DNA of 64,000 nt. Source: Ustulina deusta (lineage: Eukaryota > Ascomycota > Sordariomycetes > Xylariales > Xylariaceae). The stretch spans positions 248,001-312,000 of the forward strand of contig JAJNNX010000059.1 in NCBI GenBank assembly GCA_023159155.1. The letters run 5' to 3'. The notes under the pieces were generated by a model. The model saw nothing but the letters and a program-made list of their open reading frames with translations. It had not been told where the DNA came from and did not search any database. The position numbers and the translations under genes were made by a program. Position 1 is the stretch's first letter. Each line of letters opens with the position of its first letter. Positions 1 to 13,626 of the stretch are shown here, one piece after another.

Positions 1-1970
1 AATCGTCACAAGCGTCTCCAAAAGCAGACCGCCGCTGCGTGCCGTACCAAGCAAGACGGATCGTAGATAGTGAATCAGAACTAGAGGCTGAGCCTGATCG
101 CCAAAGTTCGGCGTTGACCGTCACATCACGGACCGCGTAACCGAATCACGGAGCCTCTGGGCGGTTCTGTCGGTCTAGAGTCCAAGTCTCCTGTCGTATC
201 ATGTACCTCGCTTGGTTTAAGACGCTCCGTTCGATTCCCCGGATTCAAGCAGCATATTCGGACCATGATCGACCCATTTCGGCAAATAGTGCGATCGTAC
301 GTGCTCTGCACCTCGGTACTACGCGACTACAGCAACAAGGGAGCCCGGTTTAATGCTTTGCCGGTCACTGTGCATTAAGCTGAGAACAGCGACTGCAAGC
401 TAGTACCTATGCAGGCATATGAAGATATCGCTGCCCTCAAAAACTCTATATTGTTCTCTTCTGAGATGGAACCGGGCCCTAATGTCAGGGCCATCAGCTG
501 AGCCGTGGCCGTGGGTAGACTCAAGGGGCATGCCCATCGCATCGGCTTTCCTATTCCCGTAAGCCAAGCTGCCCTGAAGCCATGCCTATACATGTAATAC
601 CATCTTGACGACTCCCAGGAATCTTATAACCGGCTTCCTTCTTAATTGCTTTGAGAGCACGACGTGTAGATAGCACATGATGAATGGCTTTTTACATTTC
701 AAGGCGCAGAAAGGCGCAGACAGACGCGAACGGTACAGCCCCGTCGCCAGGCAGCCCAAAGTTATTTCAGGATCGCATGTTGTAACATATAAATCCAATC
801 CAGCCTACATGAAACTCTACATGCATCGCTATGTATCGTTGCGTTCTATGTCTGGATCGCGCGATCAGGTATCCACCCATATAGCTTCTCCAGTTACACC
901 AGCCCGCTAGCGGATATTTACAAGTGTCAAGCACAAAGAAAGATAAAAAGACAGGATGACATCCCAGCTCTTATCTAGTCAGGAACATTCAGACGTAATC
1001 ATAGGCAGTACACAGCTAAACCACGTATAAAATACCATGTGCTATTATGGGTCAAATACCTACGGGTAGGTCAAATAGCACATCGTACCCGGTTTCCCCT
1101 CCGCCGAGCACCGAATACCTACCCCTGCAGTTGGTTGTTGATCACATTCCATTTTTACCGCGCAATGGTCGGCGGGCTCTGACTGCACGAGCGCAGTGTG
1201 AATGACGACTCCGGATGTCTCCGCGGCCAAACCACTTGATCCAGGTAGCTTGTCGTGACCTTACTATGCCGTGCACTATATAGAGAGCCCGAGGTAGGCG
1301 ACCTATGTAGGTACCGTATGCACTTGTCTGTGGCAGCAGTAGCGCGGGCCGTCTTCGTGTGCCACCGATTCCATGCTAGAGCTGACGGTCGCTCCCCGAA
1401 GACGGCGAGGGTTTGCGCGGCACCTCTTTTCGTAATTATTCGTTGATTCGCGCCGTGACTGCTTTTCTAGATTTCATTCCACGCGGCCGTGTTGACACTC
1501 CTCAAACCCTCGTCGCATTATTGAGGCTTCTAACCCTTTCCCGCTGCATTCTAGCTCATAGCGAGCAGACACCCAATACCGCCCATTCCAACATAAACTC
1601 TAACCCAGTTGGGTATCCATCTAATAAACCCATTCTAGGATTGCGCATTTTATCGGCAGCCGTCCTTTATTTCACTCAAGAAACGGGGCGAAAGGGGGGG
1701 CGAAAACCTCATTGCGCGCTTGTTTTTTTTTTTTTTTGAACTGGAAAGAGGATATAAATCTTACATTTTCGGTAGCGCCGCTGCACGCCATTCGCCACTC
1801 CAAATTCTACTGCCTTTGCTTTGATGAAGGCGATTTTGGGTGCATGACTCGCCTGACCACCGCAGGTCCTGCGCTCGGTTGGAAGACTAGCTACAGCTCG
1901 TTTAAATCGTTCCATAGCAGCATTTTACTCCGTATCATACCAGCTCTCCTTACGCAAAAACGACGACGAA
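1..1970. other. Gene-free left flank
   Basis: Only short overlapping frames without domain character occur here. A T run of 15 (1723-1737) follows a G run of 7 (1694-1700). CCTACGGGTAGG-type inverted words lie near 1060-1075. The last few hundred bases should contain the promoter and 5' leader of the arrestin gene that starts at 1971. Confidence 0.6.
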
Positions 1971-3924
1971 ATGCCATCGTTCAACCCATTCGCCTCAGTT
2001 GGTACCCGGCACTGCTCTTTGTTCGAGATACGGTAAGTTTAAGATTTTGGTCGGGATAATACGGTACCGACCGCATTGGCTGACTCATGCGCAGGCTTGA
2101 CGACGATTTCATCGTGTTTCGCGGGAGTGAGCACGAGGCATCTGGCCAGCTCCTGAAGGGTGTCGTTGTTTTGTGTCTAAGAGAGCCTTTAAGAGCTGAG
2201 GATGTTCATTTACGACTTACAAGCCATTGCCGGATAGCCTGGTTGGATGGTAGGCAGACCCCATCAGGCATCCACAATCAGAAAGTCGATCGAACGACCA
2301 CTCTCCTGAGGCACAATTGGGCGCCTTTTATTGGGGGGACGAACCATCATCATATTCTCGCTGCAGGGAACTATGAGTGGCCGTTCGAGCTGATGCTTCC
2401 AGGCGACACATCCGAAAGCGTTGAAGGTCTCTATCAGACAGGAATCACGTATCTCTTTAAAGCTACGGTTTCTCGTGGCAAGCTAGCTAAGAACCTCCAT
2501 GCCTTCAAGCGGTTACGAATCATTCGAACCTTGGAGCCTGCAGCCCTGGAACTGAATCACGCCATGAGCGTTGAGAACGTGTGGCCCAACAAGATCGAGT
2601 ATTCGGTCGCCATTCCCCAAAAAGCCGTTGTATTTGGTAGCAACGTGCCCCTCCAAATGCGCTTCACCCCACTATTAAAAGGCCTGGAGATGGGGAACAT
2701 TACGATCAAGATGTTTGAGACGCAGGAATTTACAGTGTCCGGACCAGGGTACCCCACGAGAATGCACAAGCACGATCGTGAGGTAGCAACATGGAATTTG
2801 GAAGTTACGCGGGAACAGCACTGGCAAGACATAATCGAAGAAAGCGGACAAGAAGGCTGGGTGGTTAACCAGGAACTGCCGTTGCCGAAGAGGCTGAACA
2901 AATGCATCCAGGACTGCACCGTCCAAGGCATTAAAATCAGGCACAAACTTAAGCTAACCGTCGCCCTTAATAACCCAGATGGCCACGTCTCCGAGGTATG
3001 ACCCCACGTTATATGCCCCTCTATGTGAGCGTTGCCAGCTAACCAGGGATCCAGCTCCGTGCTACATTGCCTGTCACTATCTTTATCTCACCTAATATGC
3101 CATTAGACGACGAGGGAAATCTCGTTTTGCAAACGCCTGGCCTCACCGAAGAGGCATTGGACGAGAGTAGAAATCTGGCGCCTCCTGGATACGGTCAACA
3201 CGTCCTCGATCAGCTTTACGATGATGTGGATATCAGCGGTATCATAACACCAGGATTGCAAAGCGGTCTCAGCACACCGTTCTACGCCCATTCGAGGGCG
3301 GGGTCATCTGAAAACCTCGCACCCATCGCCCATGGTGGTGCAATTACGCCTGCCGCTTTATCATCTAGGTTGCAGAGCGTGTCACTCGAAGACTCTCGCA
3401 GGGGCACATTTCACTTGCTACCCGACTCCGGATCGGGCGCAATCACACCTCATCATCTTCGCGATCACGAGCACGTTACGGCTTCATCGTCGCACCACTC
3501 CCCGGGACTGTCCCGACGCACAAGCGAGGAGGAGCATTCGAGACATTCGGGCCACGAAACACCGCCAGTCCATACCGAGTTTCCGAACATGGAGCAGCTC
3601 AGCAAAGTGCCAAGCTACACGACAGCGACAAGAGCACCTCTGCCTAGGACCCACAGCGCTACGGGCTCTCTCGTGCTTCCGGATTACAACACAGCAATGA
3701 GCGCACCGAGCTCCCCTACTCAAGCCATCGCAGATCCAATGGAAACGATAACAGAAGGTCCCACAATCCAAGCACCAGGTGGCGAATCTGGCAGATCTAG
3801 GCGCACATCAAGTGAGAGTCGGCACTACGTGCATGGATTCAGCTTTTTCCCAAGTCATGCGGCCGGTGGTGGGCACGATGGCGAACGACTGCTGAGGCTT
3901 TTACAGCATAGGGGCACCTCGTGA
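1971..3924 (+). CDS. creD: Arrestin-related trafficking adaptor (CreD/Rod1-like)
   Basis: Exons 1971-2032, 2095-2995 and 3055-3924 encode 610 aa. The ATG at 1971 gives MPSFNPFASVG, and splicing restores the continuous arrestin-N strand FEIRLDDDFIVFRGSEHEAS. An arrestin_N fold covers roughly residues 15-170 and arrestin_C roughly 180-335. The last 250 residues are a Ser/His/Thr-rich disordered tail containing a PPGY motif (in LAPPGYGQH) and LPDY, the kind of PY motif that recruits HECT ubiquitin ligases. Family knowledge: these adaptors bring Rsp5/HulA-type ligases to plasma-membrane transporters for endocytosis, and CreD acts in carbon catabolite repression in Aspergillus. Length (about 600 aa) and three-exon structure are normal. 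The family is very likely; CreD rather than another paralogue is inference. Confidence 0.88.
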
Positions 3925-5409
3925 ACTTTGGCACTCAGACTCACTCAATTCCAAACCCGGCGCGTAATTGGTGACGGGACATTACAAGATCATGATATCT
4001 GGCGTTAAGAACATATCTGCGGCATAGATGGGGATGGCTGGTTTCTGGCGACAGGATCGGCAGGACAGGACCATAATGGATAGTTACAGTAGCGGATTGG
4101 TTTCTCTCATAGGTAATGATTGCACCAAACAACGTGTATCTATTTAGTGCAAGGCATTGTAAAAAGGGAGTAGCAAGATACCCGTTTGTTCATCTGAGTG
4201 CGGCAGTATCCGTGTGTTTTTCGCACATCTTGGCGCAGTGCCCGGGACAACACAATTCTATATTATTATTTTCGCAATACTACGTGGCAAAACCCCAAGC
4301 CATCTTTCTCGAAGCATCAGTTGTGGAAATTTGATTGTTGCGATTATTGCATTAGAGAAGAAGCGGGGGGTTCAAAGCCAGCGAACTGGAGGAGACATGT
4401 CTACCTCTATACTAAGATAGGTACCTATAGGCTGCTCCGGTAGAGGGGTTCAACCACTGCTAAGATCCTTCCCGTAACTATAGGTACTTACTTAAGTACC
4501 TACTTATACAACGTGCTCAGCTGGCTCCACTGACGTCACATGCTTTCGAGTAGATAGGGGGAAAGAGCACCCCTCTGCGGTGTTAGGGACATACCATCCT
4601 CTTCTTTATCTTACTTGTGTACTCCGTCCAACCATGAAGCATCTCCTCAGGCCATGATCGAAGATCGATGACCTCAACATCTTGATTCATCTCCTACCTA
4701 GTCCCATTATTGATACCCACCGAGCTCGCATCCTAACGACCTGCCCTAGACCCATTCTCGTTACAGTAGTGTCGAGACCAACAAGAGACGAACGAGAGAC
4801 GGGCGTGCTGCGGGGCTCGACCTGTGCTAAGCCTGTTCAGGGTAGGCCAAGTCCAGCATTTCTCGGCTCTACCGTAGTTTCAAAATGGCACCAATACCAC
4901 ATAGGTGGTTTACTGGATGCGTAGAGGGACTATTCTCGAATTGAGATGTCGCGAGCAGCGTCGAGGATACCCCCATCAGACCACCTGGGCATTGGGCCAT
5001 GCTTCAATGCCAGGCCAGCGACACCTGGCGTGTCGTGATCGGCACAGGGGTCCGCTCCCCCGATAGCACACATCACAATGCAGCCGGTATCCGTCCGTCT
5101 TGCTGTAGCCAGCGCTAACATCGTCACTTTTCACTGCTAGATCTGATTGATTTCCCCCCAGCCAGCCCCGCGCTGGCCTCGCCCACGGCTCTGACGACAC
5201 TGATCGCTTGACCGACCTAGCACGGAGCCAAGCAACCCCTGAATAGCCACCTATAATTCCATTGTCTACAACCATCTCGACAGCTCCCCTACGTTCTACC
5301 ATCCACTAGCAACCGTGCTATCCGACGACGAGCGAGCACAGATCCTCCTCCTCCTCCTCCTCCTCCCTCGTATCCAGACTGTACAGAAACTCAATTAGCC
5401 CTCGCCACT
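3925..5409. other. Intergenic region with TAGGTA words and CCT microsatellite
   Basis: No supportable gene. TAGGTACCTATAGG and TAGGTACTTACTTAAGTACCTA sequences cluster at about 4418-4505. A (CCT)n tract of about 7.7 units at 5344-5366 lies in the presumed 5' leader of the SLM1-like gene, 44 nt before its ATG. Confidence 0.6.
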
Positions 5410-6976
5410 ATGAGTGGCGATTCGAAGACGATGCCTCTGAGGCAGGGCACAACCTTCGGTGGCGACGAGGCCGTCCCCGAAATCGACCCTACCACCGTGA
5501 GTCGCGTACTTATCGTTCCTTGGCCGTTACACTGACCAGATCCATGTGGGATCAGACCGCAGGGCTACTTACAGAGAGATTACAGGCATGGAAACATGCT
5601 GTCGGATACCTAGAGGACTATGTTGGCGCCGTAGAAAAGGTTCATAAGGTTCATTCTAAAGAGTATGAGAAGGTTCTTAAGACGATCTCACATCCTTTGA
5701 GAGAGGGTCACCACTTCGATCAGGATCTTGGTGGTGTTGCCGGCTTCTTCGAGAACATGCGAGTAAATACACAGGTCAGCTGCTCAGACGTATGCCGTTA
5801 TTCCTCGGGATAGAAGGCTGACTGTTGAAGGCATTGGTCAACTCCAACATCGAGACTGAAAAGACTCTCAATGGCACCGTCCTCCCCATCCTTGAGCGTC
5901 TACACAAGGAGATCAAGGCCAAACACAAGGAGGTTTCTCATGGAGCAGAAAAGGGTGCTAAGGAGATCGAGAAGGCTAGGAATGCGACCCAGAAGCACAT
6001 CGAGCTTCTTGGACAACACTCAGCATCATTCGAGTCCGCTGGTGGAAAATTGAATCCTACTGATGACCCCTATGTACTCAAGCGTGGCGTAATCCATCGG
6101 CTGAACAAGCAGATTATCGCAGAGAATAATCATAGCAACGATCTTCTCCACGTTCAAGACGGCTTCCAGGCTTTTGAAGCCCATGTCGTCCAGGTTATCC
6201 AAGAAGCCATGGAAGCTTTCAATCAAGTCGCCGGTGGCCAGGCTGAAAAGACTCGAGCCCTCTATGCGGACATGCTTGGTGCGGCACAGCGCATCCCGGG
6301 CGATTTTGAATGGAAGGGATTCTACGACCGAAATTTACACCGCTTGGTGAACCCTAATGACCCTCCGAGGAGCCTAGAGGCCGTCACTTTCCCGAACCAA
6401 GGCCACTCCTCGACCAAGCCCTTGATCGAAGGGAGCCTTGAGCGCAAGTCGCGCAACAAGCTTTCCTGGGGCACTCAATCTGGCTACTACGTCGTAACGC
6501 CGTCCAAGTTTCTTCACGAATTCAAGGATGATGACAATTTGCAGCACGACCCAAAACCAGAACTGTCCATCTATCTGCCTGAGGCAGTTATCGGTGTGCC
6601 TAGCGGAGATAAATTCAATGTCAAGGGAAAAGATAGAGGAAAGAGCATCAGCAGCAAGCTCGCTGGAACCTCGGAGCTTTCTTTCAAGGCGCACTCACCG
6701 GCCGACGCGCAAAAGTGGTTCGAGGCCATCACCGTCGCTGCTGGCGCTGCAAGCTCTGCATATGAAAGCACGCCATCCTCACCTGTGGTGGGAGGCCCCG
6801 AATCTAAAAGCACGACGAGTTCCAAGGTCTCAAAGGTCGATTCTGGACACAAGGAACAAGAGGCGGGTATCACTGGAGGCGAAACTGTGAGTAGCCCTAC
6901 GGCTATATCGCCGACGGAGAAAGCCGCTTCAGGTCCTACTACTCCTGCAACCGAGGAGAAGAAAATCGTGGGCTAG
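5410..6976 (+). CDS. SLM1-like F-BAR and PH domain protein
   Basis: Exons 5410-5496, 5556-5774 and 5831-6976 encode 483 aa. I chose the acceptor at 5555 because it keeps the frame and gives DPTTTAGLLTERLQAWKHA. Residues about 30-260 form a long helical F-BAR-like region (charged, heptad-like, e.g. KAKHKEVSHGAEKGAKEIEK). A PH domain follows at about 290-390, from PLIEGSLERKS to WFEAITVAAG, and then a Ser/Thr/Pro-rich tail. In yeast, Slm1/Slm2 bind PI(4,5)P2 at the plasma membrane and act as TORC2 effectors in actin organisation and eisosome function. Domain order and length fit that family. It is next to, and in the same orientation as, the arrestin adaptor, but there is no evidence of functional linkage. 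Confidence 0.85.
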
Positions 6977-9900
6977 AGGCGTAGCACGTGGACAACTTCT
7001 CGTGCCCGGCAAGGTAGCATCAACAAGTTAAACCCCCGTTTTGAGGTACCTCAGGAGTCCCGGGGCCGGAGTGCCAGGAGAATCTCGGTCTGAATTTGCA
7101 AACCAAGGGTAATATCGGCAACAGTTGCTCTCTTTTTTTTTTGGTTCACCACTATTAGGCATCCTACCAACCCCTCCTCTATCTATCACCTTCCTTTGTC
7201 GCTGATAGTAATTTGATGGTCGCTTCATCGGGATGGGGTAGGTTGGGTTACAATGCAGGCGCAGGTGCAGGTTTAGGCGCGCACAAGGCAACTTCAGGCG
7301 GAACTAACAGGAGGCTCCGCGTTAGGCAGACGCGGCCATATCACATCGCATATGATGTAGACCTAAGGAATTCTCCGACCGATCAACAAGGGGCTATGGC
7401 CATGATGCTGCAGCAAACAGAAGCAGCTCCCTGCAAATATCTCGAGGCCCCAAAGAAGGGCGATGGCACAAGCAGGGCATAGGATTGGAAATTTTGTCGT
7501 TCATCTCATCTCGCTTGAGCCTTCTCATTATGATAGCACTAATACCTAGTCTTTCCGTTGCAATGAAACGTTTCCCCATTCTGCTACCATCCATGGGTTG
7601 ATTCCGACGTTTTTCGGGCGGAGTGTGTCTTCTTGCTTGTTGTGATTGGAGCTGGTATTATCCCTTTATCTGTGTGTGCCTTGTTGATAATTATCACGGC
7701 GTCTCGGTGGAAATTCCATTTCCATCTGTCGAAGCGAAGCAATCTAGGCCTTGAAACAACAATGCCCATTCCCATGTAATCTACTTTTGTGACTCACCTT
7801 AAAAAATTTTTTTTTCTTTTCATCTCTCGCTCGCCCCTTGAGGGTTTGTGTTCGTGGATAATGGCATTCGTGTACTTGAATTTTTTTTTTCCTTTTCCCT
7901 TTTTAAATCTCGTTCGCTATGTGACCGTTTTATTTCGTTCGCTTTGATATAACTTATGTTGGAGAGTTTATTTTATTTTATTTTTTATTCTTTTATTATT
8001 TTTTATATAAATCATATTGATATTTCATTGGGTTTGAGGTAACGTAGGGTGTAGGGTGTAGGGTGTAGGGCGAAGAGTATAGGGTGGTAAGGGTGGTCAT
8101 GTTTGTATAGGATATCCTGTTCAGATGCTCTCGCTCTCAATGTCAAATTTCAAACCCCAACCATGCAGTTTTTTGGTGGGATTGGGATTGGGTTGAGTAG
8201 GGCGTCATAGGGTGATGTAGGATGGTGTAGGGTGGTGTAGGGTGGTGTAGGGTGGCAAGGTGTAAATTAGGGTGTCAAAAAGGTGTGTAAAGGGTGGGAG
8301 AAGTGCCATAGGGTGGATATGTAAGGTGAAAATAGATTGCTCATAGAATGCCACTATTGATTTCGGGATGGTCGAAGAGGGTGGAAGGGTAGCAGCGCGT
8401 GTAAAAGGGACTTCGCGAGAAGAGTCACATAAAGGGCATCAAGGGTATCTGGGACCGAGCAGAAGAGGACTAAAGGGCGAAGGGCGAAGGGTTTAACAGG
8501 GAAAAGCCATGACTACCACGGCGAGAAGGGCGGGGAAGGGAATGCGGCGCAGCATTTCTGGAAAAGGGGAGCTATCGTGGGAAGTCCTGGCTGTGACCCG
8601 ACAGCGTCCTGGTGGTCTTGCTGATTGGCTTATTTGCTAGCTCTTGGTGCCTGGCTATTGGGGCTTCATTGCTGATGAATGTACCGAGTCTTACCTACAT
8701 ATATATATATACTACATTCCACGAGCGCCGGATGGATACCTAGTACCATGCATGCATAACATGCTACGCCAACACGGCGGACTGATTGGTGTGGGTAGTG
8801 TAGTATATTTCGACCATGCCTCTAAACTGGGATTATCCACAGCTTCGATGCAGTGCCCTGCAAAACCCCATGTGCTATCAATCTCCCACATCCATGGATG
8901 CCGCGGGATGGTTGCATAGGTACGGGGAAAGGCGGCCGAAGCTGATGATCCTGGGCCGCGGCCCATGGCGGGGTCCGTGAGGCTGACTGCTCTGTCGTTT
9001 TTACACATCATGAGTAGTATTACTAACTACCGAGATGACTGCATTTGTAGACACCTCCTGGAGCTTTATTTTGTGATTGTTCTGTCATTTTATCCCGAAT
9101 GATTTGGTGTTGTGTATGTGTGTTCTTTTCCGACTCACTTTGTCTTGGTCATCAATGATATCTGGCTGGTTTGGAAGAGCAGCAGTGGCGTTCTCTGGAA
9201 GAATCCATGCGCCATTCTGGGAAATACGGATAGCAAGCGGCCTGGGACAAGCTGCAATGGGCAATCCGATCCAAGATAAGATACTAGTCGTTGATGGGGC
9301 AGGGCGTGCGTGAAGGGAGTTAAAGGTGAAGGCTGCCTTGCAGAGTGCCTTGACATGGGCGCATCGGCATTTCGGCAGGTGGCCTTTTTTCGGTGTCACT
9401 CGATGCGCTACAAACTACGGTTGCATGGGACCTGGGAAATTAGGAGCGACCACGTCTTTATCAAGTTTCCATGTACACTGTCCATCGATACCTAGTTTGT
9501 GTCGTTTACTCGACTCAGAATTGCGTCCCTTGTCGGTCGAAGACTCCACTCCACGGGAGCTCGAACAACCTTTTATGTCCCTTCAACAAGCAGACCTTCC
9601 GCGGATGAGAGGCCATCAGGACTGAAAATTTGGTGAGCCGTTCTTTACTTGCATATACGACATCCATCCGATATCTTGCTCATGTTGCCGGCAGGCAACT
9701 TGACGCATGAGCTCTGCCTAATCTCTATGCTGCATCCCATCACGTGGAAGAAAATGGGGTTTCATTATACCCTACCATTAAAGCTTGAGCTGTGACGTAG
9801 TGGACGTTTGTTAACTCATGCATAGATTGTGATCCGTTATGTCTATCTAGCGGGAACGAGCATGTTGAACATAACCCCTCGAGGCGTCCTTGAGGTTTAA

Positions 9901-11896
9901 CAAAATGGCATGGAAACATCAGCAAGGAGGCAAGTTCCAAGACAGCACAAGGTACTTACATTGTATTATGACAAGCCGGACATAATATTGCTTAGGTGCA
10001 ACCCTTACTTCAATTTATAATTGCGTTTGCCTCGGCCGTCTTACATTGCCCTAACTCTATATTGAAGTTCATAATGGATGGAACCCACCCGATTTGTGAG
10101 CCCGTTTAGGCACAGGGCCAAGAATCAGAGAAAAGGCGAAGAAGCACACACACGGACATCTCCGTTCAGCGGTTAAGGCTTGAGACCCATGAAAAGTGTC
10201 TCGAAGGTCCTTTTCGCTACGGCGGTAGCTGTTTCTTCCCTAGATAAACGCCTCAGCCTGTGGGCCAGAAGATGTCGTTGAATATACAGGTTTCGTATCC
10301 ACTCTTATAAGCACCATTTCCATATCTTATGTTCGTAATCTTCCCAGGCGCTTATTAGAGGCTGTAGTGAAATGTCCATTCTAGACCGAGCCGTAAATTT
10401 CGGTTAGGAGTCTCGCCAAGATGTGAACAAACCGTTCGCCTCGTCTTATAGACTATTTTAGGCTCCGTTGTAGCCTGTCCAAATTTGGTAACAGTAAGGC
10501 CTTTTTTGGCAAGTAGATGCGTAATTATATGTGGCCTTGAACTACTCGATACAGTCCTAAGTCATAGGGGCTGAATAGAAAGCGCTTATTAAAGCGGCAT
10601 CAGTAGTCTTACGCTCATAGGGTTCCGAGACATGATAGGTAAGCCAGCATCCGTTAAGTGCCTTGGTGATGTATGGATAATTGGTTGTCTTGATAGTTTA
10701 TACTATCATTAGTAGCATAGCTGCATTTGACGTATCCCATTGCATCATACTTTCACTCGAGGCAACCTGCTTGCCAACTTTCGAAAACTGGCAGTGCATA
10801 TATTCGTGCGGCAAAGTTCCGGGGTTGTGATGCAGAATCCATCTGTCAAGTAAGATGGAGCCCCAGGCGACTAGTTCCCGTCACTTGCATGGATGTTGTG
10901 GCTGAGTTAATGCAACCGTGTCACGCACCAGCTCTATAATAGGCAGTCCACAGAGAGTTGGGCGAAATTAGAACATGTAAGACATTAGGTACCATCGATT
11001 GCCATTCAGAGGATCCGCGTCGCCTTCCTACATTAGTTTTCCCCTCTTATTAGGCAGCAGGCCATTCAAAGCTTCAAGCCACAACATATGAACCATGAAC
11101 GCCACCTAGCATCCGGCCTGGTGGTTAAGAGCACATCCAACTGGGGAGTGCTAATAAATCAATTTTCGATACGACTGCACAATCTGCCATTTGTATACTC
11201 TGCCAATGCTTGTAGCTTTGATCTCCATGATGAAACACAAACATCTAGAACAAATCGGACTTCAAATGACTCAGTCAGCCTTATTTACCCACGCACGTTA
11301 CATCACATCCTCGAGCCAATTACATCCCTGCCAATCAAGGCGACACTTCGTGCAGGTCATGTATTCAACGTGGCTGGGGGCCAGAACTAGAACTATCCAC
11401 CTGCAAGCTTTGCTCATATTATTGGCGTGAATAGACGATGCTGATTCCGCCGATATCCTTTCCTAGGCCTAATTAAAACCTCACGCGATAAGTCGTTTCA
11501 CCACCTCTGTCGACTATCATTCGTAGCCTCACCACCTCTCCACAAAGAATGTAGAGAAAACCACTTCTACCGGGCTGCGTGTGGCTGGACTGCCTACAGC
11601 CTGCATGTAGGGGATACATCTTACCTACAGGCATCGTCTATCCTAATAAGTCCACTATGGGTTCCTTACCATTTTCACACCACCTTAGGGGTTTGCCCAA
11701 CAAGGCTAGAGGCTCAGTGAACCATCCTCTACCATGAATCTTCAGATTATCATTACTCATTGTATCTCCACAAGGTACTATGGGATATGAGGAGCTACTC
11801 TACTTCCATATCTTACTTATACTTATACTCTCTGCCGAGCAGATTAATCCGCAACTCACAGGGAAACCAAGTTAGCTGGACTGAACGCTTTTGACC
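6977..11896. other. Long gene-poor region, about 4.9 kb
   Basis: No frame here shows family signatures, a splice-consistent gene model or a signal peptide. The left part (7000-8000) is rich in T runs and probably includes the 3' end of the SLM1-like transcript. 8044-8330 holds G-rich minisatellites (listed separately). The rest (8600-11890) is unremarkable mixed sequence. A lineage-specific or noncoding transcript cannot be excluded. Confidence 0.55.
8044..8330. repeat. GTAGGGT minisatellite cluster
   Basis: 8044-8070 is 3.9 perfect copies of the 7-mer GTAGGGT. 8214-8255 is about four copies of a 10-mer, GGTGTAGGGT, the first degenerate. Scattered AGGGTGT/AGGGTGG words lie between and after them to about 8330. 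The core TAGGG resembles the fungal telomere unit TTAGGG but is not identical. Confidence 0.85.
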
Positions 11897-12771
11897 ATGA
11901 CCAAACCGTGGGAATTGCACGAAGCTACAATCAAGAAATTGTATGCTGAAAATACGCTGGCGGTGGTTAGGAAAACTATGATTGATAAATATAACTTCAA
12001 AGCCTCGTACGAAGTACTCTATCCCCAAACAAATCATCAGCTGATCCAAGCGGGAATAGGACACGCGCGTATAGGGGACGGCTAATTAAATGGGGCGTTC
12101 GGAAATATAATTGCAGGAGACGGAGCGACTGCGCTTCAATATCTGCAGGCAGCCCAGACAGTTCGATGAGCGGATCGGAGACCGGTTCTCCTATTTTGTC
12201 GCAACCAACGGTTGAAACATCACAGGATTTCGCTGGGTATTCCGCCAGTGGATACATGAGGGATAGCCAGCCCAGGATGTCAAATCAGCTCGGAAACTCG
12301 TATGACACAACGAACATGGAGACACCTCGGGCTTATACAGAGAGGTATGCGATGAAGTACAGTCTCTCCAAAACAAAAACAAGGGCTGATTATCCTAGCT
12401 ATGGCAGAAATAGGACCCTCGTATCCCCTACGCAAGAGGTACACGGATGGCACGGTTCACCGACCCAGCCAGTATCGCCTCCAACGAGTTTCGCTCACGC
12501 AACCACGGTAGTTGCCTCAGGATCTCTCTACGGATATCAACCATTGTCACCGGCTCAAAGCACCTATTCACCCGTGGCATACGAGTCTGAACAGACCATC
12601 TGTGATAGGCAACAGAGTTATCCACTAATGCCGACACGTCAATATGGTACCAGCCACGGCGACCCGACTTATTTTCCAATGCGAGATTATGGACATGGGC
12701 ACCGCTCCGCTGGGATAGACTCGTTCGGCAGTACCGGCGACCAGGTCACCAGGCATAACGCAACACGTTAG
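11897..12771 (+). CDS. Clr5-domain protein (putative regulator)
   Basis: Exons 11897-12006 and 12060-12771 encode 273 aa. The start gives MTKPWELHEATIKKLYAENT. The 53-bp intron has donor GTACGA and acceptor TAG, and removing it joins KAS to TRAYRGRLIKWGVRKY, which completes the Clr5 domain (residues about 1-55, with conserved W, LY, and the R-x-x-KWG end). The remaining 215 residues are low-complexity, rich in Ser, Thr, Tyr and Pro, with SPTQ and SPAQ repeats. Clr5 domains are DNA-binding-like modules found at the N-terminus of many fungal proteins, named from a fission yeast silencing factor. A regulatory role is inferred from the domain only. Its closeness to the PKS-NRPS relic makes a former pathway regulator possible. 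Confidence 0.75.
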
Positions 12772-13626
12772 GCAAGAAGCGAGCAGGACATAACAGGTAC
12801 ACAATGAATCAGGGTGAGTGGATCTATATTTACGCTGGAGACGAGACCACGTGACAAGCGAGCTTATGGGGAGTTAACATAGATAAATGGGAATTATGTA
12901 GTACGACTGTACCGTTTATGGGAGGATGTCTTTTATTTGGCCCAGCAGCTATTTTCATGACTTTACGACCACTACATTCCATGTCGTCGATGGGGAAGTA
13001 GACGAGATATGTGCGTTTCTAGTTTCACGATTCCTTACTCTTGTATTCTAGTTCTGTTGTCTTCAGCAGCAAACATGGGGCTGGGAGACCACTCGTTCAG
13101 GAGATAATTATTGATCAAGCTCTAAATAAATGACAAGTTGGAACTTTACTTTCAATGGGATCACTGGGGACGATCTCTACGTAATCAAACATTTGAGCCT
13201 GAAATATAAAACACCCTAACTTAAGAAACTTGCTCCCGAAAATAGAGGGATAATATAGTTTCCTAGTTTGGCTGAGCATTTGAACGCGGGTTGCCTCTAG
13301 CTTTTCATTCGATATCTTTGGATCCAGGATTCTGCATTTCGTAAAGGACCCCCATAATGTTAGCCACGCGTTTCGAGAAATGGCAGCAATCATTCAGGGG
13401 CCTGGGTTATGTAATTGGCCGGGGTGATGACTTGAGATCCTCAGTGTAATCAATTTGTGTAACTATACTGTCCAGAGCGATACCTTCAACGATTATGTTA
13501 TATCACTGCCATCCGGCCCGATTATTGGCCATCAGCAATGAGTCTAACCTGGAAAAGGGGAACCCCGTAAAGACGTATAACAACTGCCTCTTTCCTCCGC
13601 TGCGTCTTTCCACGTAGCCTACACAT
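12772..13626. other. Intergenic region, nothing recognised
   Basis: It lies between the 3' ends of the convergent Clr5 and EthD-like genes. A 92-codon minus-strand frame (13115-13393) has no recognisable features and was not accepted. Confidence 0.55.
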
